DNA of 64,000 nucleotides from Halalkalicoccus tibetensis (GTDB taxonomy: Archaea; Halobacteriota; Halobacteria; Halobacteriales; Halalkalicoccaceae). The position numbers were made by a program, and so were the translations under genes. Each line of letters begins with the position of its first letter. Within the stretch, counting starts at the first letter, position 1. Where the stretch lies: NCBI RefSeq assembly GCF_037996645.1, contig NZ_JBBMXV010000006.1, forward strand, positions 1 to 64,000, given 5' to 3'. Of this stretch, positions 44,968 to 53,584 are shown piece after piece. Below the pieces are notes generated by a model, which was not told the origin of the DNA, ran no database searches, and saw only the letters and a list, made by a program, of their open reading frames with translations.

Positions 44968-45372
44968 ATGAACGATTCAGACAAAGTTGAGTACCCGTTA
45001 TCCGATAACCCTGATCAAGTAGAAACGCCAGATGGAACGAGGCTCTCTGAAATCACGCTTGAAGCAATTGTCAACGGAGACATTAATGGTGATGATATCG
45101 CTATCTCGCCAGAGACACTAGAAAAACAAGCACAGGTAGCTGAACAGGAGGGGCGACCACAGTTAGCACAGAACTTCCGTCGCGCAGCAGAGTTGACAAC
45201 TATTCCTGATGAACGGATCCTTGAAATCTATAATGCACTCCGACCTAGCGGAGCAGAGAAGCAAACACTCCAAGAAATGGCTGACGAGCTCGAAAATGAG
45301 TACAATGCCCAAATTAACGCTGATCTGGTTCGAGAAGCTCTTGAAGTATACGAAAAGAGAGGACTTGTATAA
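44968..45372 (+). CDS. pduE: Diol/glycerol dehydratase small subunit
   Basis: A 134-residue protein with VEYPLSDNPDQVETPDGTRL then SEITLEAIVNGDI, and ISPETLEKQAQVAEQEGRPQ with LAQNFRRAAELTTIPDERIL, the gamma-subunit signature. The Klebsiella gamma subunit needs a solubilising N-terminal tail; this copy is short at that end. Starts 13 bp after pduD. It completes the (alpha-beta-gamma)2 enzyme. Confidence 0.95.
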   Translation: MNDSDKVEYPLSDNPDQVETPDGTRLSEITLEAIVNGDINGDDIAISPETLEKQAQVAEQEGRPQLAQNFRRAAELTTIPDERILEIYNALRPSGAEKQTLQEMADELENEYNAQINADLVREALEVYEKRGLV

Positions 45373-45469
45373 TCTCTACATACTGCTTAAGCTGTAGAGT
45401 GTACCTTCCATCGTAAGAGTAGAGAGTAGATGGCCAAGAATAGATAATCAGCCCCAAACCAGAGAACAC

Positions 45470-47377
45470 ATGGATTATATCGCAGGCATAGACATTGGTA
45501 ATTCAAGCACTGAAGTGGCCCTCATTCGAAATAATAATGGATACGAATTCGTTGCAACCAGTCTATTTCGAACTACGGGCTTGAAAGGAACGGTAAAAAA
45601 TGTTCCCGGGGTCATAAATGCCCTTGAGCAAGCAGCCGAAAAGGCAGACATAGCTGTTGAGGACATAGACCGAATCCTCCTCAACGAAGCGGCTCCAGTC
45701 ATCGGTGATGTTGCTATGGAAACTATTACCGAAACAGTAATCACTGAATCAACGATGATCGGACATGACCCTTCGACACCAGGTGGTGTCGGTCTCGGGA
45801 CTGGAACGATCGTCGATATCACTGCCGATCGTGAAGCAATCACGGAGGAAGATGCAGTTATTGTCGTCGTACCAGCAGCAGTCGATTTCGCAGACGCTGC
45901 GGCGACGATCAATGAGTGGGCCGAACACGCTATTGATATTCAAGGTGCAATCGTTCAGAAAGACGATGCAGTCCTAATCAACAATCGCATTGACCAAGAT
46001 ATTCCAATCGTCGATGAAGTAACTAAAATTGAAGCAATTCCGAGAGGCCAACCAGCTGCTGTAGAAGTAGCTACCGAAGGTTCGGGCCAGACAATCGATC
46101 AACTGTCTAATCCGTATGGTCTTGCGACGCTTTTCGACCTTTCTTCAGAAGAAACACAGAAAATTATCCCTGTTTCCCGCGCTCTTGTCGGGAACAAGTC
46201 CGCCGTCGTTATCAAAACGCCTGCCGGCGATGTCGAAGAGCGAACAATTCCAGCCGGCTCCTTGACTATTATCGGCGAACATGGCAATTCGGTATCGATC
46301 AACATTGATCAGGGAGCCGATAATATTATGACACAAATTGATGAGCTCTGGCCGATCGAGGACATCCAAGGCGAGCGCGGATCGAACATTGGCGGTATGT
46401 TGAGCAGAGCACGTGAGCAAATGGGAGAGGTGACTGGGCAAGACCACTCAGAGATCAATATTCGGGATATCATGGCTGTCGATACGCTCGTACCTCAAAA
46501 AGTCGAAGGGTCAGTTGCAAGTGAACATAGCATGGAAACAGCTGTCGGACTGGCAGCAATGGTTAAAACGAGTGAACTTCCCATGCAACAAATTGCTGAT
46601 GAAATCGAAAATCGGCTAGAAACGGAAGTTAACATCCAAGGAATTGAAGCAAATATGGCGATCTTGGGATCGCTAACGACTCCCGGAACGGATGTCCCTT
46701 TCGCGATTCTTGATATGGGTGGTGGATCAACGGATGCTGCATACATCAACGGTAACCATGAGATTAGTTCTATTCACTTAGCCGGTGCAGGGGACATGGT
46801 GACGATGCTGATTGCGTCTGAGCTTGGTCTTGACGATAGGGAACTGGCTGAAGGACTCAAAAAATATCCTGTCGCAAAGGTCGAGACACTGTTCAGCATT
46901 CGCCATGAGGATGGAACAGTCACCTTCCTTGATGAGGCAGTCGATTCCGAGACCTTTGGTCAAGTGGTACTTCTCAAGGGTGATGGTGAAATGGAGCCAG
47001 TTGGCATCGATGAATCTGTAGAAAAAATCCGACGTACCAGGCGCCACGCCAAAGAGAAAGTTTTTGTCACAAATGCTAAGCGTGCCCTACGGCAGATATC
47101 TCCCACTGAGAGTACTCGATACCACTCGTTTGTCGTAATGGTGGGGCGATCAGCACTCGACTTCGAAATCCCAGAGATGATCTCTGATGCCCTTGCTGAG
47201 TATGGCATCGTATGTGGACGTGGAAATATTCGCAGTACAACTGGGCCGCGAAATGCAGTCGCAACGGGCCTCTGCCTATCCTATGTTGGCGATCAGGCTG
47301 AATTCGACGTGAGTGTTCCTAATGGACTTGCATCAGCAGTTGGATTGACGGAACTTACTGGCGATAAGCAATCATGA
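45470..47377 (+). CDS. ddrA: Diol dehydratase reactivase, large (ATPase) subunit
   Basis: A 635-residue Hsp70-like ATPase: MDYIAGIDIGNSSTEVALIR at the phosphate-1 loop, PFAILDMGGGSTDAAYING at phosphate-2 and HLAGAGDMVTMLIASELGL. Reactivases release damaged cobalamin from inactivated dehydratase so that fresh coenzyme can bind. Length matches PduG/DhaF. It is 97 bp after pduE. Confidence 0.96.
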   Translation: MDYIAGIDIGNSSTEVALIRNNNGYEFVATSLFRTTGLKGTVKNVPGVINALEQAAEKADIAVEDIDRILLNEAAPVIGDVAMETITETVITESTMIGHDPSTPGGVGLGTGTIVDITADREAITEEDAVIVVVPAAVDFADAAATINEWAEHAIDIQGAIVQKDDAVLINNRIDQDIPIVDEVTKIEAIPRGQPAAVEVATEGSGQTIDQLSNPYGLATLFDLSSEETQKIIPVSRALVGNKSAVVIKTPAGDVEERTIPAGSLTIIGEHGNSVSINIDQGADNIMTQIDELWPIEDIQGERGSNIGGMLSRAREQMGEVTGQDHSEINIRDIMAVDTLVPQKVEGSVASEHSMETAVGLAAMVKTSELPMQQIADEIENRLETEVNIQGIEANMAILGSLTTPGTDVPFAILDMGGGSTDAAYINGNHEISSIHLAGAGDMVTMLIASELGLDDRELAEGLKKYPVAKVETLFSIRHEDGTVTFLDEAVDSETFGQVVLLKGDGEMEPVGIDESVEKIRRTRRHAKEKVFVTNAKRALRQISPTESTRYHSFVVMVGRSALDFEIPEMISDALAEYGIVCGRGNIRSTTGPRNAVATGLCLSYVGDQAEFDVSVPNGLASAVGLTELTGDKQS

Positions 47378-47408
47378 ATCAGTCAATGCTTTCCATAGAG
47401 AGGTCTAC

Positions 47409-47795
47409 ATGACCGATCAGCAAGCCAAACCGGTAGCGAGTGATGGAGTCCCCCAAATCGTTATTCGATACGTTGAAAACGAACATTCTCTGGTCGAATA
47501 TATTGAGTACGGTATTGAGGAGGAAGGTGTCCCATGGCGCAAGCAACCCCTTGAAGACGATGCAGATCAACCGAAAAACTCGGCTACGGAGCTCGCTTAT
47601 CAAGCTGCTTCAGATTCAGGACTGAAAATCGGAATCGGGGTTTCGAGGGACAAGACACTTACACTGCATCATGCACGCCTCCCTATCGATAAACCTGTGT
47701 TAAGTGTGATAGACCCTACAAACTCGCAAGCAAGAACTACTGGGACGAATGCCGCTCGATTAGCGAAGCGAATGCCATTACGGGTTATTGACTAA
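47409..47795 (+). CDS. ddrB: Diol dehydratase reactivase, small subunit
   Basis: A 128-residue protein with VPQIVIRYVENEHSLVEYIE, KIGIGVSRDKTLTLHHARLP and TTGTNAARLAKRMPLRVID, matching PduH/DhaG. This subunit swaps with the dehydratase beta subunit during reactivation. Starts 31 bp after ddrA. With it the dehydratase module is complete; no aldehyde dehydrogenase, alcohol dehydrogenase, phosphotransacylase, cobalamin adenosyltransferase or microcompartment shell gene is in the window. Confidence 0.93.
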   Translation: MTDQQAKPVASDGVPQIVIRYVENEHSLVEYIEYGIEEEGVPWRKQPLEDDADQPKNSATELAYQAASDSGLKIGIGVSRDKTLTLHHARLPIDKPVLSVIDPTNSQARTTGTNAARLAKRMPLRVID

Positions 47796-47951
47796 TTTGT
47801 CCTTAGACGTTCCAATAGTCAAAATCCATTAAAAATCACTATAATTATTCTTCTGTCACTAGATATGTGCCTATTTTGTGGAAAAGGTGGATGAACAATA
47901 GAACTAATACGGCATACGACATTGTTATAAATTCACGATAGGTATCTTGCC

Positions 47952-48137
47952 ATGGTTGAAAAACACACCGCCTACATCGAAACACTTGCGCATATAAACT
48001 GTGGTGAGTGTGAGGAATACTGGGGTCTTAGCGACCTTTCTAATGGAATATTCGAGGAGCGCACACTCTATTGTCCGCATTGTGGCCACGAAGCAACTGT
48101 GGAAGATGTAGTAACTGGAGAAGAATCTGATCAATAG
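47952..48137 (+). CDS. Small zinc-ribbon protein (61 aa)
   Basis: MVEKHTAYIETLAHINCGEC begins a two-pair zinc ribbon (INCGECEEYW and LYCPHCGHEA), with a basic-acid mix and an acidic tail. Ribbons of this type are common small haloarchaeal proteins. It follows ddrB by 156 bp on the same strand, so it may ride in the same island. Confidence 0.78.
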   Translation: MVEKHTAYIETLAHINCGECEEYWGLSDLSNGIFEERTLYCPHCGHEATVEDVVTGEESDQ

Positions 48138-48185
48138 TATGACTGTGATTGACAACTAACACTCATTGTAAGGGACTATATGCTT

Positions 48186-48464
48186 CTATAACTGCGGATG
48201 GGAATTAACAGCACGCATATGGCGACAATCGGATCGACTAGAGGCATTGGTATGAACATAGCAATCACAAGTAGCTGCTTTCCCTTCTGATAATGTGACT
48301 ATATAATCACTCTCTCCGATATTCTCTGAGGATATCTGTACAGTCTCATCACCACAGAGAGTGAAGCAAAAATTCTCGGAATAATCGTTCCACTCCATCG
48401 GAGTGTTTCGATCGATCGTTTCTAATACGAGCTCCATCGAGACATTAGCACTATCCCCGTCCAT
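48186..48464 (-). CDS. SWIM zinc-finger small protein
   Basis: About 92 residues from ATG 48464 (MDGDSANVSMELV). Its C-terminus has the SWIM pattern CDCYVHTNASSRSDCRHMRAV, that is Cys-x-Cys ... Cys-x-His. The longer frame to 48548 starts at TTG and is not needed. SWIM domains bind DNA or protein partners; many haloarchaeal plasmid genes carry one. Convergent with the zinc-ribbon gene at 47952. Confidence 0.75.
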   Translation of the reverse strand: MDGDSANVSMELVLETIDRNTPMEWNDYSENFCFTLCGDETVQISSENIGESDYIVTLSEGKAATCDCYVHTNASSRSDCRHMRAVNSHPQL

Positions 48465-48551
48465 GGAACCCCCTTTACACGAAACCAGATAACTCCTCCC
48501 TCTGATTAGTACACCACTCCGTCTTTGCAAAAATCTTTGAGACAACAATGA

Positions 48552-48956
48552 TCACTGAATTGGCTCAAGTCCAGCCTGAGCGACAGTCATATCTTCTTCA
48601 GGAGACCCACCGCTAACACCGATAGCACCTATTATCTCTTCGTTGGATTCAATCGGAAAACCACCACCAAACGTGATAATACGTCCATCGTTTGTGTTCC
48701 CTATGCCATATAGTGCTTCACCGGGCTGGGCAGCTTCCCCGATCTCATCTGTTGGCATTTTCATCGCTACCGAACTGTATGCCTTGTTCTGCGATATTGT
48801 AATACTCGCAAGTAAGGCGGTTTCCATGCGATGAAAGGCAAGGAGATTCGCCCCCGCATCGGTAACCGCAATGCACATTGGAACTCCAACCTCCTCTGCT
48901 TTCTCTTCTGCCTCTGCGATCATTTTCTTTGCGTCCTCTAATGTTATTTCATCCAT
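48552..48956 (-). CDS. GlcG/HbpS-like (PduO C-domain type) protein
   Basis: A 134-residue protein: KKMIAEAEEKAEEVGVPMCI, then VTDAGANLLAFHRMETALLA, ITFGGGFPIESNEEIIGAIG. This is the haem-binding GlcG/HbpS/DUF336 fold, which in Pdu clusters forms the C-terminal part of PduO (a cobalamin adenosyltransferase). The adenosyltransferase part is not present. Its position at the end of the dehydratase island supports a link to cofactor metabolism; haem or corrinoid binding is inferred from the family. Confidence 0.85.
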   Translation of the reverse strand: MDEITLEDAKKMIAEAEEKAEEVGVPMCIAVTDAGANLLAFHRMETALLASITISQNKAYSSVAMKMPTDEIGEAAQPGEALYGIGNTNDGRIITFGGGFPIESNEEIIGAIGVSGGSPEEDMTVAQAGLEPIQ

Positions 48957-49209
48957 ATTGTCACCATTCTATGAGACGACTCTCATAGCCTTTCTGAATT
49001 ATAGTATTCCAGCTTAGTATAACTATGTATCATAAACCAACACGATAGCGTTGGATCGTAACCCTTGGTTGAAGAGTATTTGAGACTTCTCGAGTTTCTT
49101 TAAGTGCCTCTCATAATAGGGGTGTAGTAAGAGCGATTTTACAGGGTTTATAGCCGAGAAGGACATCTCTCTGGTTCTATATACATACAACCTACAGAGC
49201 GGCGTCTCA

Positions 49210-49424
49210 CGAAGGTCTTGACCACCATAGAAGGAACAAAGCCTCACACGCAAACTGTGGCCCGCGTTATGGATTTCCTCGAGAAGCTCGGGAAAGACGA
49301 GGTTGAGCAGACGAAACGCCGAGGGAAGAAACTCGTAGTCGTCAACGAGGAAGCGGCCGAGCGCTATCACGATCGTTGTGACCGGGAAATCGAGCAACCC
49401 CCTGCAGAGAGCGTGATGTCCTAA
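49210..49424 (+). pseudogene. Truncated copy of the gene at 41259 (C-terminal part)
   Basis: Reads KPHTQTVARVMDFLEKLGKD onward to the same stop as the intact gene, with silent changes, but without the coiled-coil half or a start. It is the coding part of the right long repeat. Confidence 0.8.
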
Positions 49425-49571
49425 CAACGAACCGAGAGGAAGGCGCATAGCTGGCGACAACTACCCCGGGCAAGCCCCCTCTCCTAGTTACAACTCCGAG
49501 CGGCCCCCTCCCGTTATAGTAGTAGTAGAGGGAGTAGAAACGGGTTCGTCGGTTCTGCCTTCGGAACCATA

Positions 49572-49587
49572 TCACACCACGGTGTGA
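49572..49587. repeat. Palindrome TCACACCACGGTGTGA, copy 2
   Basis: Identical 16-mer at the end of the right long repeat. Confidence 0.85.
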
Positions 49588-49651
49588 TCAGACACCTAGA
49601 CCGAATCCCGTTCTGGCCCAGATCAGATCGCGAGGCAACGATCTCTACTCA

Positions 49652-50953
49652 GTGCTTGGAAACAGAATACATACGTTCTATCCTCGAATAACGAACCCCG
49701 TGGACGACAACGATCGCTCCATCATTGGCTTCGTCATGATCGGCCACATGATGGTCCATACCTACGAGTTGTCGATTCCAATTCTCATGACGATCTGGCT
49801 GCTTGAGTTTGGTACCTCCACAGCAGTCTTAGGCATCGCGGTTGCTGTCGGCTACGGGCTCTTCGGCATCGGTGCACTCCCCGGAGGTCTCCTCGTTGAT
49901 CGATTTGGCTCACGGACGCTGATTAGTGCCTGTCTTGCAGGTATGGGACTCTCGTTTCTGGTTCTGAGCATCGCACCAAACGTTGGCAGCATCACGATCG
50001 CATTAGCATTCTGGGGCATCGCAGCGAGCGTCTACCACCCAGCAGGACTGACACTCATTAGTAACGGCGTCACAAAACGTGGCCGAGGATTTGCCTATCA
50101 TGGTATGGCTGGCAACGTTGGGATCGCTGGCGGACCGCTTCTGACTGCCCTTTGTCTGCTTGTGTTCGATTGGCGAATCGCAACGGCCATCCTTGCGCTT
50201 CCAGCACTGATTGGCGCCGTCGCTGGGCTGGCTATCAACTTCGACGCGACTGCTGGGGTCGAACTCACCAGCAATACACACGAGCGACAGGGTCCGTCAT
50301 CGATCAGTGAGTTCATCGAAGAAACACAGCGTCTGTTCACGTTTGGCTTTCTCCTCATTTTTCTCATCGTGGCACTCAACGGACTGTATTACCGCGGGGT
50401 TCTCACGTTCTTACCGAATCTTCTCAGTGATTTTCTGACAACAACGATCGGCGATGTTCGACTCGGTGTGTTTGCTCCGGGTAGTCCACTTGCAGACGAG
50501 TTTGATCTCGCCCAATACCTCTACGCCGGACTGCTAACCGTCGGTATCGGTGGACAGTATTTAGGTGGTCGTCTCACGGACATGATCGAGCCTGATCAGG
50601 GGCTATCGATCATGCTTCCTGTGTTAGCTGGAATAGCGCTCCTATTTGTCCCAGCCGCCCGAAGCGGTCTCTGGGGATTACTGATCGTCAGTTTCGTACT
50701 CGGCTTTGCCCTGTTTGCGATGCAGCCACTCACACAGGCGACAATCGCGAAATACTCGCGACCAGAATCACGGGGACTCTCGTTCGGGTATACCTATCTC
50801 GCTATTTTTGGAATCGGAGCTCTTGGAGCGGCGATCGTCGGCACAGTGCTCACCTATACCTCTGTATCGACGATGTTTCTCGTACTCGCAGGGTTTGCAG
50901 CGACCGGCAGTGGGCTTGCGATTTGGCTCCTACGGATTGTCGAGTCCGCCTAG
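49652..50953 (+). CDS. Major facilitator superfamily transporter
   Basis: A 433-residue membrane protein with about 12 hydrophobic segments. Loop 2-3 reads GGLLVDRFGSRTLISAC, the MFS motif A position, and ALAFWGIAASVYHPAGLTLI is typical of the fosmidomycin-resistance-type or sugar-type MFS group. GTG start at 49652. Substrate unknown. It begins 62 bp after the right long repeat, so it is not part of the dehydratase island itself but of the older neighbourhood. Confidence 0.88.
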   Translation: MLGNRIHTFYPRITNPVDDNDRSIIGFVMIGHMMVHTYELSIPILMTIWLLEFGTSTAVLGIAVAVGYGLFGIGALPGGLLVDRFGSRTLISACLAGMGLSFLVLSIAPNVGSITIALAFWGIAASVYHPAGLTLISNGVTKRGRGFAYHGMAGNVGIAGGPLLTALCLLVFDWRIATAILALPALIGAVAGLAINFDATAGVELTSNTHERQGPSSISEFIEETQRLFTFGFLLIFLIVALNGLYYRGVLTFLPNLLSDFLTTTIGDVRLGVFAPGSPLADEFDLAQYLYAGLLTVGIGGQYLGGRLTDMIEPDQGLSIMLPVLAGIALLFVPAARSGLWGLLIVSFVLGFALFAMQPLTQATIAKYSRPESRGLSFGYTYLAIFGIGALGAAIVGTVLTYTSVSTMFLVLAGFAATGSGLAIWLLRIVESA

Positions 50954-51459
50954 CAACTGTCGGAAGCGAAGAACTCGGCTTGATTGGCAGCGACGTGCTC
51001 GCTGAATCGCTTGATCTGGACAATGTTCGAGCTGTTATCAACACTGATGGTGCCGCGAGTGCACGGGATATGGTGGCAAACACCCAGAGCTCGGAAGCAT
51101 TGGGTGAAGTGGTGAACCGCGTCGAAGAGACTGGAGGCGAATCGATCACCGTCGAGCCAACTGTCAGCCCGTATAGCGATCATTGGCGCTTCTTGGAGCG
51201 AAATATTCCGACAGTCCAGTTAGGGAGCGAAAGTGATGATCGGGGACGAGGATGGGGCCATACCGAAGCGGATACGCGGGATAAAGTCGATCCGGAACAT
51301 ATCACTGCCCACGCGCGGTTAACCGCTCTAATGGTTCTAGAACTCACCCGTACGGACCCACCGCGGATTAGTGATAATCAACTCTGTGCTGAACTCGATG
51401 AAGCGAATCTTGAGCCAGGAATGCGAGCAACAGGCATCTGGCCCGAGGTATGTGAGTAA
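50949..51459 (+). pseudogene. 5'-truncated M28-type aminopeptidase
   Basis: The frame reads VRLATVGSEELGLIGSDVLA then AVINTDGAASARDMVANTQS and GRGWGHTEADTRDKVDPEHI, that is the metal-binding Glu-Glu, Asp and His of M28 peptidases, to a stop at 51459. The first 150 or so residues and any start are lost; it begins where the MFS gene ends (TAG 50951-50953), so a deletion joined the two. Confidence 0.75.
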
Positions 51460-51646
51460 GGAAGTTGAGCCAGCGGTCCGAACGTGTCGACTATTTTACA
51501 CTGTATCTCTATTATGATCCCGCTGTCCGCTTGCGCCAACACGTGAATATAGCTCTGCAGTGCCTCTGTACGGAATACTCACCGTTGGCCCCATTGTATT
51601 GATTGGTGGCTTGAACGCAGGTAGTGGAATCGTTGTCGCGAGTATT

Positions 51647-51662
51647 TCACACCACGGTGTGA
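51647..51662. repeat. Palindrome TCACACCACGGTGTGA, copy 3
   Basis: Identical to copies at 42136 and 49572; here without the long repeat around it. Confidence 0.85.
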
Positions 51663-51676
51663 TCAGTCAGACACTG

Positions 51677-51722
51677 CCTTGTGCAACGCCATGCCTTTTT
51701 CAAAAAGCTGTGTTGCACAAGG
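51677..51722. repeat. CCTTGTGCAAC dispersed inverted repeat, copy 7
   Basis: Perfect arms at 51677-51687 and 51712-51722. The 24-bp centre itself contains the small inverted element CTTTTTCAAAAAG. Next to palindrome copy 3. Confidence 0.9.
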
Positions 51723-51896
51723 ACCCGGTCTCTAAAACACTCCCACCACGCAACGCACTCGCTTGATAGTCGGTTCCACAATCATGGTTCGGTCTCAGGG
51801 TGATTCGTGACTCTGTTGAAATCCTCCACAGATGAACTGGTAAGGGTATCTAGCGCTATATACAGGATATACAAAGCTCGGCCAGAGCCAGTACGT

Positions 51897-52496
51897 ATGG
51901 GTAGCACGATCAGGGTAGCTACGGTGGAAGATGCGCCGGCAATCCGTGCAATCTACGCTCCGTTTGTGGAATCGACCCCGATATCGTTCGAAGTCGAGCC
52001 GCCGACGACTCAAGAGATGCGAGCGCGGATCAAGAGAACGCTCGATCAGTATCCGTGGCTTGTCTGCGAAACGGCTGACAACGAAGTTATCGGCTATGCA
52101 GCCGCAAGCGAGTTGCGAGCGACGCCGCCGTACATCTGGACGGTCGAGCTTTCAGCCTACGTTCGTCCGGATGCCCAGCAAGCAGGCGTCGGCACGGCAC
52201 TCTATACGTCACTCCTGGAGACACTGGAAGAGCAGGGGTACTACAACGTCTATGCAGTGGTGACGCTCCCAAATCCTGCAAGCATCAGACTACACAAACA
52301 GATGGGGTTCGACCCTGTCGGGACATTTCCTACTGTAGGCTACAAACAGGGTGAGTGGCACGACATCCAGTGGTGGTACCGACAGCTCACAGACCCTCCC
52401 TCTGATCCTGACCCACCCCAGCCACTGTCCTCGCTTCGGGAGACATCTGAACTACGGCAGGCCCTCAAAACGGGCCAAACTTACCTTGACGCCTGA
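51897..52496 (+). CDS. Phosphinothricin-acetyltransferase-like GNAT
   Basis: About 199 residues. IRAIYAPFVESTPISFEVEP, then TVELSAYVRPDAQQAGVGTA and YAVVTLPNPASIRLHKQMGF, are hallmarks of the Pat/Bar branch, which acetylates L-phosphinothricin, methionine sulfoximine or related amino acids. ATG 51897 (MGSTIRVAT) is used because a TATA-like stretch precedes it. The last 30 residues are a species-specific tail. Natural substrate unknown. Confidence 0.9.
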   Translation: MGSTIRVATVEDAPAIRAIYAPFVESTPISFEVEPPTTQEMRARIKRTLDQYPWLVCETADNEVIGYAAASELRATPPYIWTVELSAYVRPDAQQAGVGTALYTSLLETLEEQGYYNVYAVVTLPNPASIRLHKQMGFDPVGTFPTVGYKQGEWHDIQWWYRQLTDPPSDPDPPQPLSSLRETSELRQALKTGQTYLDA

Positions 52497-52780
52497 TCCA
52501 AACACTGAACTCTTCGTTAGCCAGTGCATGAATCCGTGAACTCTCACTGATCGGATCATCGTGTTCATCAACGCAGACGTCATGATGCAAGCCGGGTTCA
52601 GTTGAGTTATAGAGCTTGAGTAGAACACTCTACCTTGTTTCACGCCGTTTATCGCTACCGGCACTTTCACTGGCGCGAAGAACTGCAAGCAGTCGCTCAT
52701 CAAGCAAGAGGTCTGACTATGCGAGACGATTGCCGATTGCTCTCACTGAGGATCATCGCTGGACCTGGCGTCAGCCGATC

Positions 52781-53308
52781 TCAGCGGGCCAGCAGCGACC
52801 GAACGATCGAGAGAGTGTCCGAAGACGGGTCCTCGGGGAGGGTGATCCGCTGATCGGCTGAATCGCTGCGAAACTCCGATTCGAGATACGGTTCAAACAG
52901 CGCGATCAGCCCGGTGGGCTTGATAACCGAGCGCGCTTGATTGTACTCGATGACGCCATAATCGTCGAGTGTGGGAAGATGCGACTGATACAACGCGATG
53001 TACACGCGTTGGCGCTTATTCGAAGTCAATTGCTCGACGGGGATATCGTTCTCCCAGGCGGCAACCGCCTCGGCGACGGTGCGCATTTCGAACGTTTCCT
53101 GGTCGGGATGCGCGGAGAAATATCGCAATACGGCTCTTCGACGGCTGTTCTGCAAGAGGTGAAACAGATCGTCTTTCTTGATCGAGAGGATTCCATCGGC
53201 CGTCCCTCCGGTGACTGTACTGTCGGCAACAGAGGATGATGATTTCTGTACCCGACTGGTGATATGTTTCGCATCGTCCAGAGCAGTAGTTTTTCCATCA
53301 CCTATCAT
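52781..53308 (-). CDS. DUF7344-like haloarchaeal regulator-type protein
   Basis: A 175-residue protein with the core DDLFHLLQNSRRRAVLRYFS, then MRTVAEAVAAWENDIPVEQL and QRVYIALYQSHLPTLDDYGV followed by IEYNQARSV. This pattern is the DUF7344 winged-helix group, common in halophiles and presumed to bind DNA. N-terminus is low complexity. It stands alone between the acetyltransferase and the DUF4013 genes, and may control either. Confidence 0.85.
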   Translation of the reverse strand: MIGDGKTTALDDAKHITSRVQKSSSSVADSTVTGGTADGILSIKKDDLFHLLQNSRRRAVLRYFSAHPDQETFEMRTVAEAVAAWENDIPVEQLTSNKRQRVYIALYQSHLPTLDDYGVIEYNQARSVIKPTGLIALFEPYLESEFRSDSADQRITLPEDPSSDTLSIVRSLLAR

Positions 53309-53584
53309 ATTCTAACAGAAATCACGACGGTTTATATCATCACGGTAACCAGTAAGTAACCTGGAGTATTACGTTCAGGTAATCAGGTGAGAAGACGGCT
53401 ATTAACAGAGAAGGCTACAACCACCTGCGAGAGCCGCGGTCATCAACGATGAGGCAGTATAGGCAACCAAGGGGATCATAGAATGCAGAATTTTCATAGG
53501 TAGTTCTCATGTGTGTATCTGGAATCGGAGCTTGTCAAACGGGACTTTAGAGAACGGTTTGATCAATCGCGGAGCTCTGCAAGC

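Larger units (their letters stand above)
49210..49590 (+). repeat. Right copy of the ~380-bp direct repeat
   Basis: Same layout as the left copy (41774-42154): gene end, stop, spacer, TATAGTAGTAGTA and palindrome TCACACCACGGTGTGA at 49572-49587. Island sequence between the copies is about 7.06 kb. Confidence 0.92.
51460..51896. other. Intergenic region with two palindromes
   Basis: About 437 bp with no gene. It holds TCACACCACGGTGTGA (51647-51662) and, 14 bp on, inverted repeat copy 7 (51677-51722), plus a TATA-like CTATATACAGGATATAC about 35 bp before the acetyltransferase ATG. Confidence 0.7.
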
